A DNA stretch of 6,597 nt. It comes from Pirellulales bacterium. GTDB taxonomy: Bacteria > Planctomycetota > Planctomycetia > Pirellulales > Thermoguttaceae. A program made the position numbers and the translations under genes. Location of the stretch: NCBI GenBank assembly GCA_030607895.1, contig JAUWJC010000245.1:1-6597 (forward strand), given 5' to 3'. The first letter of the stretch is position 1; each line of letters opens with the position of its first letter. Below, one piece after another: positions 1 to 5,841 of the stretch. The notes under the pieces were generated by a model that saw nothing but the letters and a program-made list of their open reading frames with translations, made no database searches and was not told the origin of the DNA.

Positions 1-307
1 GATATCCCCGACGATTTCCCGGGCCCGGATAAACCAAGCGTGAGGTAGCAACACATCCGTTTCGCCGTTGTCCGAGAGGGGAAAAGGGACCAGGTTTAAT
101 TTGCCGCCCGCGGCCCGAAGGGTGCTTCGCACGAATTAAACCTGGTCCCTTTTTCCCCTCCCGACTTCAGCGGCTGGAGGCGATCGACAAGCACGATGCG
201 TGGACGTATAATCCAGGCTAGAGTCGCAGTCAATCGCGTCTTGCCTGAACGCCTTCAGACCCACCTGTTCCACCGTTCCCGCCATTGATTCCTCGGAGAG
301 TAGTACC
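1..307. other. Region without a convincing complete gene, upstream of the propeller gene
   Basis: No complete gene is supported here. On the + strand, frame 1 reads DIPDDFPGPDKPSVR and stops at TAG 46-48; it could be the last codons of a gene entering from the left, but 15 codons are too few to be sure. Frame 3 is open from 33 to the TAG at 219-221 without a start codon; it runs through the palindrome at 76-160 and ends in a protein-like tail, LQRLEAIDKHDAWTYNPG. Either tail may be chance. A - strand ATG at 284 gives about 50 codons that stop in the palindrome, with nothing recognisable. From 222 to 307 I see no clear -35/-10 pair; a promoter for the downstream genes probably lies here, but I cannot place it. 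The GGAGAG at 295-300 is the ribosome-binding site for the ATG at 308. Confidence 0.4.
76..160. repeat. Palindromic REP/MITE-like element, copy 1
   Basis: The arm 76-101 (GAGGG, then an A-run, then GGGACCAGGTTTAATT) pairs with 134-160, its reverse complement, apart from one unpaired T because the left run has four A and the right run five T. The 75-bp core is 81-155. The loop carries CGGCCCGAAGGGTGCTTCG (111-129), within which CGAAG and CTTCG can form a small inner stem. A second copy at 6490-6570 has the same orientation, core length and loop block. Short, dispersed, non-coding palindromes of this kind resemble REP elements moved by REP-associated tyrosine transposases, but no transposase is present in the window. 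The A-run / stem / T-run layout also resembles a bidirectional intrinsic terminator, so it could end transcription from a gene on the left. Confidence 0.85.
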
Positions 308-1579
308 ATGCATTATCAAGTAGCCAGTGCCGTCTTGTTTGTTGCGTTGTTTGCCGGAGCCGATTGGCCCCGGTTTCGCGGTCCGGACGGATCGGGCGTG
401 TCCGACGAGAAGGGACTACCGAAGACCTGGAGCGCTACCGAAAACATTGTCTGGAAGACACCGCTGCCGGGTTTCGGAAGTTCCAGCCCGATCACGCTGG
501 GCGACAAGATATTCTTGACCTGCTACGGCGGGTACGGCTTCGACGCGGAGCAACCGGGTGAACAGGACCAACTCGTGTTGCACACCTTGTGCGTCGACGG
601 GTCCTCGGGCAGGATTCTCTGGGACAAGAGAAGCAAGCCCCAACTGCCCGAAACGCCCTACGCCGGTGCGCGCGTCGAGTTGCACGGCTACGCCTCCGCC
701 ACACCCGTCACCGACGGGCAGGCAGTGTACGTCTTTTTCGGCAAGTCGGGCGTGCTGAAGTACGGCCTCGACGGCGAACTGCTCTGGCAAACCAGCGTCG
801 GTTCCGGAGTGGACAAGCACAACTGGGGTTCCGGGGCCTCGCCCATACTCTACAAAAACCTGCTGATTGTTAATGCTAGTGTCGAAAGCCAGTCGATCAG
901 GGCCTTGGACAAAACAACCGGCAAGGAAGCGTGGCGGGTGGACGGGATCGTCGACTCGTGGAGCACGCCCCTGGTTGTCTCGCTCGCCGACGGCGGCCAG
1001 GAACTGGTGGTCGTCGAACGGTTCAAGGTCCTGGGGTTCGACCCGGCCACCGGCAAAAAGCTCTGGTTCTGCGAGAAGGCGTCCGACTACATCTGCCCAT
1101 CCGTAATTGCCCATGACGGGATCGTGTACGCGATCAACAGCCGGATGAGAGCGATGATATTGGCCATCCGCACCGGCGGCCGAGGCAACATTACCGACTC
1201 GCACGTGCTGTGGAAGAAAGAGAGGTGGACCACCCGCGTCAGCACGCCCGTCTATCACGATGGGTACCTCTACGCCATGGACCACCTGGGGTTCGCCCAC
1301 TGCGTGGCGGCGGAAACGGGCGAGACCGTCTACCGCGAGCGATTGCGCATATCCGGCGGCGGCGGCGACAAAATATACGCTTCGCTGGTGGCCGTCGACG
1401 GGAGGCTCTACGGCGTCACTCGCCTTGACGGCACGGTCGTGCTGGCGTTGTCTCCGGAATTCAAGAAACTTGCCCGTAATCACCTGGACGACGAAAGCGT
1501 GTTCAATGCCACGCCCGCAATTGCGGGCGGGCGGTTACTGCTGCGGAGCGACAAGTGCTTGTATTGCATTGGCAAGTAG
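308..1579 (+). CDS. Secreted PQQ-like (WD40-type) beta-propeller protein
   Basis: This 423-residue protein is predicted to be exported and to fold as a beta-propeller of the PQQ_2 type. A hydrophobic N-terminus (residues 5-17) ends in AGA before D19, fitting signal peptidase I cleavage. The mature protein begins DWPRFRGPDGSG, a typical opening of planctomycete PQQ-like repeat proteins. Blade motifs with the closing tryptophan or equivalent follow: DGSSGRILW (97-105), LDGELLW (154-160), LDKTTGKEAW (200-209), FDPATGKKLW (244-253) and AAETGETVY (334-342); the strands between read like SPITLGDKIFLT and STPVYHDGYLYAMD. No dehydrogenase active-site motif or haem-binding CXXCH is seen, so the name describes the fold and not PQQ use. 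The likely role is binding or scaffolding outside the cytoplasm; the ligand is unknown. The start is supported by GGAGAG seven bases upstream. It is probably the first gene of the four-gene run, 46 bp before the next. Confidence 0.88.
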   Translation: MHYQVASAVLFVALFAGADWPRFRGPDGSGVSDEKGLPKTWSATENIVWKTPLPGFGSSSPITLGDKIFLTCYGGYGFDAEQPGEQDQLVLHTLCVDGSSGRILWDKRSKPQLPETPYAGARVELHGYASATPVTDGQAVYVFFGKSGVLKYGLDGELLWQTSVGSGVDKHNWGSGASPILYKNLLIVNASVESQSIRALDKTTGKEAWRVDGIVDSWSTPLVVSLADGGQELVVVERFKVLGFDPATGKKLWFCEKASDYICPSVIAHDGIVYAINSRMRAMILAIRTGGRGNITDSHVLWKKERWTTRVSTPVYHDGYLYAMDHLGFAHCVAAETGETVYRERLRISGGGGDKIYASLVAVDGRLYGVTRLDGTVVLALSPEFKKLARNHLDDESVFNATPAIAGGRLLLRSDKCLYCIGK

Positions 1580-1614
1580 CAGGGGCCACGGTATCACCAG
1601 AAGAACCACATTTT

Positions 1615-1618
1615 GGAG
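1615..1618 (+). promoter_or_regulatory. Ribosome-binding site of the ceramidase-like gene
   Basis: GGAG lies seven bases before the ATG at 1626. The reading frame is open far upstream, into the propeller gene from about 1260, so this site together with the signal peptide that starts at 1626 decides the true start. Confidence 0.7.
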
Positions 1619-1625
1619 CATCGTT

Positions 1626-2891
1626 ATGAAGAACACGGCAGTTTGTCTGTTGCTCGCACTAATTCCGGCCTTCCCTGTTCACGCTGGCGAAGATCCCAAC
1701 AAGCAGGCTCCTGAATGGAAAGCCGGCGCCGCATCCACCATCATTACACCCAAACGCCCGTTGCGGATGGCCGGGTACGGGGGACGAAAAGACCCCGCCG
1801 AAGGCACCGAGCAAGAGCTGTTTGCCAAAGCGCTTGCCATCGAAGACCGGGAAGGCAACCGGGTGGTGATCCTTACCATGGACCTTATCGGAGTAATTGA
1901 ACGACTCCGAACGGCCGTTGCCGAACAAGTGCAGAAGAAATACCAGCTACCGCCGCAGGCCCTCCTGATGAACGCGTCCCACACGCACTGCGGACCGGCT
2001 TACGGGCGCGACGAGGCCAAAGACTACTTCGATTCGGTGACCGGGACTCTGGGCGGCCTCGTGGGCCAGGCGCTCAAGCGGCTCGAACCAACGTCGCTCA
2101 GCTACTGCTACGCCCGTTGCGGGTTCGCCATGAATCGCCGCACGCCGACGAAAACCGGCTACAGGAGCCACCCCAACCCCGCCGGGCCGGTCGATCATAC
2201 GGTCCCCGTTCTCCGTGTCGACGCTCCCAATGGCGAACTCCGCGCCGTGTTGTTTGGATATGCCTGCCATAACACGAACATGGGCTTTCTGAGATGGCTG
2301 GGCGACTACGCCGGATACGCGCAGGAGTACTTCGAGAAAGACCATCCGGGCGTGACCGCGCTCTTCATGACGGGGTGCGGCGCCGACCAGAATCCGTATC
2401 CACGTAGCGAGTTGGAGTACGCTCAAAAGCACGGCCGCTCGCTGGCCACGGCCGTCGAAGCGGCGTTGGAAGTCAATCAGAAGACTCTGCTTCATCAACG
2501 GCCTCTCGACGGTCCGCTCCGCTTTGTGCTGGAAACCGTCGCTTTGGAATCCGTCAAACCGGACCGCCCCGACTTCCCTTACCCGGTGCAGATCGTTCGA
2601 TTCGGCAACGATCTTTCTATTATCGCGCTGGGTAACGAAGTCGTCGTGGATTACTCGTTGCGTCTGAAGCGCGAACTCACCAAGCCGGGTGGTCCCGCCA
2701 TCTGGGTCGCGGGCTACTCGAACGTCTACGACGATTACATCGCCAGCAAACGGGTTCTCGATGAAGGCGGCTACGAAGCCAAGTGCTGTCCCTGGAAACC
2801 CACGCTGGAAGAACGCATTGTCTCCAAAGTGCATGAACTCTACCGGCGGCTCGGAGCAACGGCCAACAAAGAGTCGCGCCCCCTTAACTGA
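1626..2891 (+). CDS. Secreted neutral/alkaline-ceramidase-like protein, nucleophile serine absent
   Basis: This 421-residue protein matches the N-terminal metal-binding domain of neutral/alkaline non-lysosomal ceramidases, zinc amidases that cut the N-acyl bond of ceramide. A signal peptide spans residues 1-20 with VHA before the cleavage point. WKAGAASTIITP (31-42) is the family's opening strand. Probable zinc and active-site residues are H119 and H121 in SHTHCGP, H215 in YACHNTNM, E338 in ALGNEVVVDY and a tyrosine in NVYDDYI (366-372). In characterised ceramidases the nucleophile is the serine of GDVSPN; here the matching stretch is GCGADQNPYPR (250-260), with Q255 at the serine position. 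It is much shorter than full ceramidases (about 650-760 residues) and lacks their C-terminal domain. So the metal site seems kept but classical ceramide hydrolysis is doubtful; another amide or ester substrate, or binding only, is possible. Adjacent cysteines C387-C388 are also notable. It ends 14 bp before the hydrolase gene. Confidence 0.85.
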   Translation: MKNTAVCLLLALIPAFPVHAGEDPNKQAPEWKAGAASTIITPKRPLRMAGYGGRKDPAEGTEQELFAKALAIEDREGNRVVILTMDLIGVIERLRTAVAEQVQKKYQLPPQALLMNASHTHCGPAYGRDEAKDYFDSVTGTLGGLVGQALKRLEPTSLSYCYARCGFAMNRRTPTKTGYRSHPNPAGPVDHTVPVLRVDAPNGELRAVLFGYACHNTNMGFLRWLGDYAGYAQEYFEKDHPGVTALFMTGCGADQNPYPRSELEYAQKHGRSLATAVEAALEVNQKTLLHQRPLDGPLRFVLETVALESVKPDRPDFPYPVQIVRFGNDLSIIALGNEVVVDYSLRLKRELTKPGGPAIWVAGYSNVYDDYIASKRVLDEGGYEAKCCPWKPTLEERIVSKVHELYRRLGATANKESRPLN

Positions 2892-2905
2892 CAAAGGCCA
2901 ATCGG

Positions 2906-5080
2906 ATGAGACAGATTCTGACTAGCGCATTTTTCCTGACTGTCGGCACCGTCGCGTTTGCCGAAAATTTGACCGTGCTGACTGAAACGCCCGACGGCAT
3001 CCCGCCGGGAAAACAGTTCGAGGTTTACCTGAAGCAGGAGTTCTACCGGCATGTGGACCGACGCCTCGAGGCGTACGAGGCCGTGAAGACTCGGGCGGAC
3101 TGCGAGAAGTGGCAAACGGAGCGGCGCGAGTTCTTCGTTCGACAGCTTGACGGGTTTCCGCAGCGCACGCCGCTCGGCGCGAGAATCGTCGGGCGGCTGG
3201 AAGGCAAGGGCTACCGCGTGGAGAAGGTGATCTTCGAAAGCCGGCCGAAGCATCACGTCACGGCGAATCTCTACCTGCCCAAGACAAAGCCGCCCTACCC
3301 CGCCGTACTGGTCCCCTGCGGTCACAGTCACAACGGAAAAGCGGCCGGCCAATACCAGCGGATTTCCATTCTGCTGGCGAAACACGGCATAGCGGCGCTT
3401 TGCTATGACCCGATCAGTCAGGGCGAGCGATATCAAATGCTCGATTACGAAAAAGACCACACTCACTTCCGCACGGCAAAGTGGCTGGAAGTGCCTCATC
3501 CGCGAGTCCAATACGTATGCACCGTTGAACACACCACGGCCGGGTTGGGTTGCATTCTGCTGGGGTCGAACTTGGCCCAATACCGTATCTGGGACGGGAT
3601 GCGGGCGATCGATTACCTGCAAAGTCGCGACGACATTATCGCGGACAAAATCGGCTGCACGGGAAATTCCGGCGGCGGCACGTTGACCGCGTATCTGATG
3701 GCGCTGGACGACCGCATCGTCGCAGCCGCACCCGGAGGGTTCCTCATGACGTACCGGCGACTGATCGATACGAAAGGGGCGCAGGACGCCGAGCAGAATA
3801 TCTTCGGTCAGGTCGCCTTCGGCATGGATGAAGCGGATTACGTCATCATGCGCGCGCCCAAGCCGACGCTCATCTGCGCCTCAACGCGAGACAAGACGTT
3901 CCCAATCGAAGGCACGTGGCCCCTCTTCCGTGAGGCCAAGCGATTTTACACTCGGCTGAGATACCCGGAACGCGTGGAACTGATCGAGGCGGACGCGCCG
4001 CATGGTTTCACGATCCAGACGCGTGAAGCGGCCGTCCAGTGGATGCGCCGCTGGCTGTTGGGTATCGAGGATGTCGTCCGCGAAGTCGATAAGCTGCCCG
4101 AACCGCTGGACGACAAGACAATCTGGAAACTCAGCGACGGCGACTGGACCAATAAGGAGCTTCAATGCACGACCGAAGGCCAAGTGCTGCTGATGCCGGG
4201 CGAAAAATCGGTGTTCCAGTTGAACGCGGAGATCGAAAAACGGCTACGTGAAAAACGGACCGCCGAGTGGCGAAAGCTGACCGCTGCCCAGCGGCGCGAT
4301 CTGGTGCGAAAGACGATCGGCTGTGCAGCGGGTTGCCGGACCGTTACTCAAAAGGACGACAGCAAAGACGAACGGGGTGAGAAGCCGGCCTGTAGTGCCG
4401 TCGGCAAAATTCAGCGCGACGGCTACACGATCGAAAAACTGGTCCTGATTCCGGAAACGGGCATTCAGTTGCCCGCGCTGGCCTTCATTCCGGCAAAGCC
4501 GAACGGGCAGGCCTGCCTCTATCTGCATGGCGAAAGTATGAAGGTCGACGCCGCGCCGGGCGGTCCGATCGAATTGCTCGTGAAGCAAGGCCAGATCGTA
4601 CTGGCCGCCGAACTGCGCGGCATCGGCGAAACGGAAACGGGGCACGACAAACGTGATTACGGACGCGGCCGCTTTGGCAGGGACGTTCAGGAAATCTTTC
4701 TAGCGTATCTAATCGGCCGTTCCTACGTTGGGATGCGCACGGACGACGTGGAGGCATGGGCCCGGTTTCTTGCACGGTACAAAACCACAAACGATCGGGA
4801 AAACGAGCTGCATTTGGTCGCGATCGGCGAGGCTGCCATCCCGGCGCTGCATGCGGCGGCCCTCGATGCGGAGCGGTTCGCTTCGGTGCGGTTGCGAAAC
4901 ATGATCGCGTCCTGGGCGGACATCGTACGCACACCGGAGAATCTGAATCAGGCGGCGGGTGTCGTTCATGGAGTCTTGAAGCACTTCGACCTTCCCGACT
5001 TGATCGATCTGGCCGGTGCGAACAAAGTCCGCATCGAAGAGCCGCTGGACGTGGTGGGTAATCCACTGCCTTCGAAGTGA
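2906..5080 (+). CDS. Secreted tandem alpha/beta hydrolase, acetylxylan-esterase-like
   Basis: This 724-residue protein has a signal peptide (residues 1-19, AFA before E20) and two alpha/beta-hydrolase-like domains. The first (about 95-395) looks active: strand AVLVPCGHSHNGKA (133-146), nucleophile elbow GCTGNSGGG with S255, acid D329 in CASTRDKTFP, and H366 in ADAPHGF. This arrangement fits the acetylxylan-esterase/dienelactone-hydrolase-like group that removes acyl groups from polysaccharides. A charged linker (about 440-500) with C473, C477 and C496 leads to a second domain (about 505-724): LPALAFIP, CLYLHGES, IVLAAELRGIGET, then LHLVAIGEAAIPALHAAALD, where the GxSxG elbow has become GEAAI with A643 at the serine position. 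No matching catalytic histidine is clear, so this half is probably structural or substrate-binding. AAAGG at 2893-2897 lies eight bases before the ATG. The substrate is not given by the sequence; an O-acetylated or esterified glycan is a reasonable guess from family and neighbours. Confidence 0.85.
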   Translation: MRQILTSAFFLTVGTVAFAENLTVLTETPDGIPPGKQFEVYLKQEFYRHVDRRLEAYEAVKTRADCEKWQTERREFFVRQLDGFPQRTPLGARIVGRLEGKGYRVEKVIFESRPKHHVTANLYLPKTKPPYPAVLVPCGHSHNGKAAGQYQRISILLAKHGIAALCYDPISQGERYQMLDYEKDHTHFRTAKWLEVPHPRVQYVCTVEHTTAGLGCILLGSNLAQYRIWDGMRAIDYLQSRDDIIADKIGCTGNSGGGTLTAYLMALDDRIVAAAPGGFLMTYRRLIDTKGAQDAEQNIFGQVAFGMDEADYVIMRAPKPTLICASTRDKTFPIEGTWPLFREAKRFYTRLRYPERVELIEADAPHGFTIQTREAAVQWMRRWLLGIEDVVREVDKLPEPLDDKTIWKLSDGDWTNKELQCTTEGQVLLMPGEKSVFQLNAEIEKRLREKRTAEWRKLTAAQRRDLVRKTIGCAAGCRTVTQKDDSKDERGEKPACSAVGKIQRDGYTIEKLVLIPETGIQLPALAFIPAKPNGQACLYLHGESMKVDAAPGGPIELLVKQGQIVLAAELRGIGETETGHDKRDYGRGRFGRDVQEIFLAYLIGRSYVGMRTDDVEAWARFLARYKTTNDRENELHLVAIGEAAIPALHAAALDAERFASVRLRNMIASWADIVRTPENLNQAAGVVHGVLKHFDLPDLIDLAGANKVRIEEPLDVVGNPLPSK

Positions 5081-5083
5081 AGG
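5080..5083 (+). promoter_or_regulatory. Ribosome-binding site that fixes the GTG start of the glycosyltransferase
   Basis: AAGG overlaps the last base of the hydrolase stop codon and lies ten bases before GTG 5094. There is an in-frame ATG at 5016, but it is inside the hydrolase gene and would add 26 residues unlike any glycosyltransferase N-terminus. The GTG gives the usual short leader directly before the first strand, LSLIVPAYNE. Confidence 0.6.
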
Positions 5084-5093
5084 CCATTCGCAA

Positions 5094-5816
5094 GTGAATA
5101 TTGCACTATCGCTGATCGTACCGGCTTACAACGAGGCCCGTCGGCTGCCTCCCTATTTGGCGTTGGTTCGCCGGCACCTCGACAAGCAGTACCCGGGTTG
5201 CTGCGAGGTAATTGTCGTCGACGACGGCAGTCGGGACGGCCTCGGAGACGTTCTTAGGCGGCTTGCGGCCGACTGGCCCGAGTTGGCCGTGATGCGGCAC
5301 CCGGCCAACCTGGGAAAAGGAGCGGCCGTCCGCACGGGGATGCTGGAAGCACGCGGAGAGTTGTTGCTGTTTGCCGACGCCGACGGCGCGACCCCCATCG
5401 ACCAGGAGGCCCGGCTGTCCGAAGCAGTTCGAGCCGGCGCCGAAGTGGCCGTGGGCTCCCGCCTCCTTCGGGCGGCGGACGTAACCCGGCGTCGAACCTG
5501 GACCCGTGGGCTACTCGGCCGGCTGTTTGCAGGCTTCGCCGGGTGGTGGCTGCGGATTTCCATTCGCGACACTCAGTGCGGCTTCAAGATGTTCCGCCGC
5601 GAGGCAGGCCGGGAGTTATTCGCTCTGGGGCGGGAGTCGGGATATCTGTTCGATTTGGAACTCCTCGCCTTGGCCGACCGGCTTGGCTACCGGGTTGTTG
5701 AAGTGCCCATAAGCTGGTCCGACGTTCCCGGCGGCCATTCGAGCTTGACTGGCGAGTTGGGCAAAATCCTTCTCGGGTTGTGGCGTCTGAGGCGAAGGAT
5801 GAGGGATGAGGGATGA
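5094..5816 (+). CDS. Family 2 glycosyltransferase, dolichyl-phosphate beta-glucosyltransferase (ALG5/DPG synthase) type
   Basis: This 240-residue protein, counted from the GTG, is a GT-A fold enzyme that would move a sugar from a nucleotide donor to a polyprenyl phosphate on the cytoplasmic face of the membrane. Motifs appear in family order: VPAYNE (9-14), VVDDGSRDG (41-49), NLGKGAAVRTGM (72-83), the metal-binding DADGAT (95-100), GSR (121-123), DTQCGFKMFRRE (159-170), FDLELLALADRLGYRVVEVPISW (186-208) and GGHSS (213-217). No membrane helix is evident, and the length fits soluble members of the group. The donor is probably UDP-glucose or a similar sugar, by family analogy only. It starts 13 bp after the hydrolase stop, so it is likely translated from the same transcript although its role differs. 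It faces the TIGR03663-type gene, a natural partner using lipid-linked sugar. Its last residues (MRDEG) and stop codon lie within a 7-bp tandem repeat, so the original C-terminus may have been altered. Confidence 0.88.
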   Translation: MNIALSLIVPAYNEARRLPPYLALVRRHLDKQYPGCCEVIVVDDGSRDGLGDVLRRLAADWPELAVMRHPANLGKGAAVRTGMLEARGELLLFADADGATPIDQEARLSEAVRAGAEVAVGSRLLRAADVTRRRTWTRGLLGRLFAGFAGWWLRISIRDTQCGFKMFRREAGRELFALGRESGYLFDLELLALADRLGYRVVEVPISWSDVPGGHSSLTGELGKILLGLWRLRRRMRDEG

Positions 5817-5828
5817 GGGACGAGGGAT
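5794..5828. repeat. Heptamer tandem repeat, about five units of GAGGGAT
   Basis: The units are GAAGGAT (5794-5800), GAGGGAT (5801-5807), GAGGGAT (5808-5814), GAGGGAC (5815-5821) and GAGGGAT (5822-5828), followed by GA. It covers the stop codon of the glycosyltransferase gene and half of the gap between the two convergent genes. As the unit is not a multiple of three and contains TGA at each junction, it supplies + strand stops in all three frames (5800, 5807 and 5814). No terminator hairpin is seen in the 25-bp gap between the two stop codons. Confidence 0.85.
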
Positions 5829-5841
5829 GAGTTGTAACCCG

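Noticed and set aside
76..160. CRISPR repeat or tRNA-like structure
   Set aside because: There are only two distant copies, no spacer array, no cloverleaf and no CCA end; the symmetry is a simple long palindrome.
135..284. Small - strand frame starting MAGTVEQVGLKAF
   Set aside because: It is about 50 codons, has no recognisable similarity, ends only because it meets the palindrome's TAA, and lies opposite the leader of the propeller gene.
416..1483. Long - strand open frame (355 codons) opposite the propeller gene
   Set aside because: It is a GC-rich antisense shadow: the + strand has a signal peptide, ribosome-binding site and propeller motifs, while the - strand translation shows no recognisable domain.
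1260..1625. N-terminal extension of the ceramidase-like frame back into the propeller gene
   Set aside because: The extra 122 residues are out-of-frame propeller sequence; the ATG at 1626 has GGAG and begins a clean signal peptide.
1947..2894. - strand open frame (315 codons) opposite the ceramidase-like gene
   Set aside because: It fully overlaps a well-supported gene and its translation has no family motif; frame openness follows from codon bias.
2840..3622. - strand open frame (260 codons) across the ceramidase/hydrolase junction
   Set aside because: It overlaps two supported genes and their 14-bp junction and has no motif or credible ribosome-binding context.
4485..5093. - strand open frame (202 codons) opposite the hydrolase C-terminus
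   Set aside because: It is arginine/proline-rich, typical of an out-of-frame GC-rich translation, and overlaps the supported second hydrolase domain.
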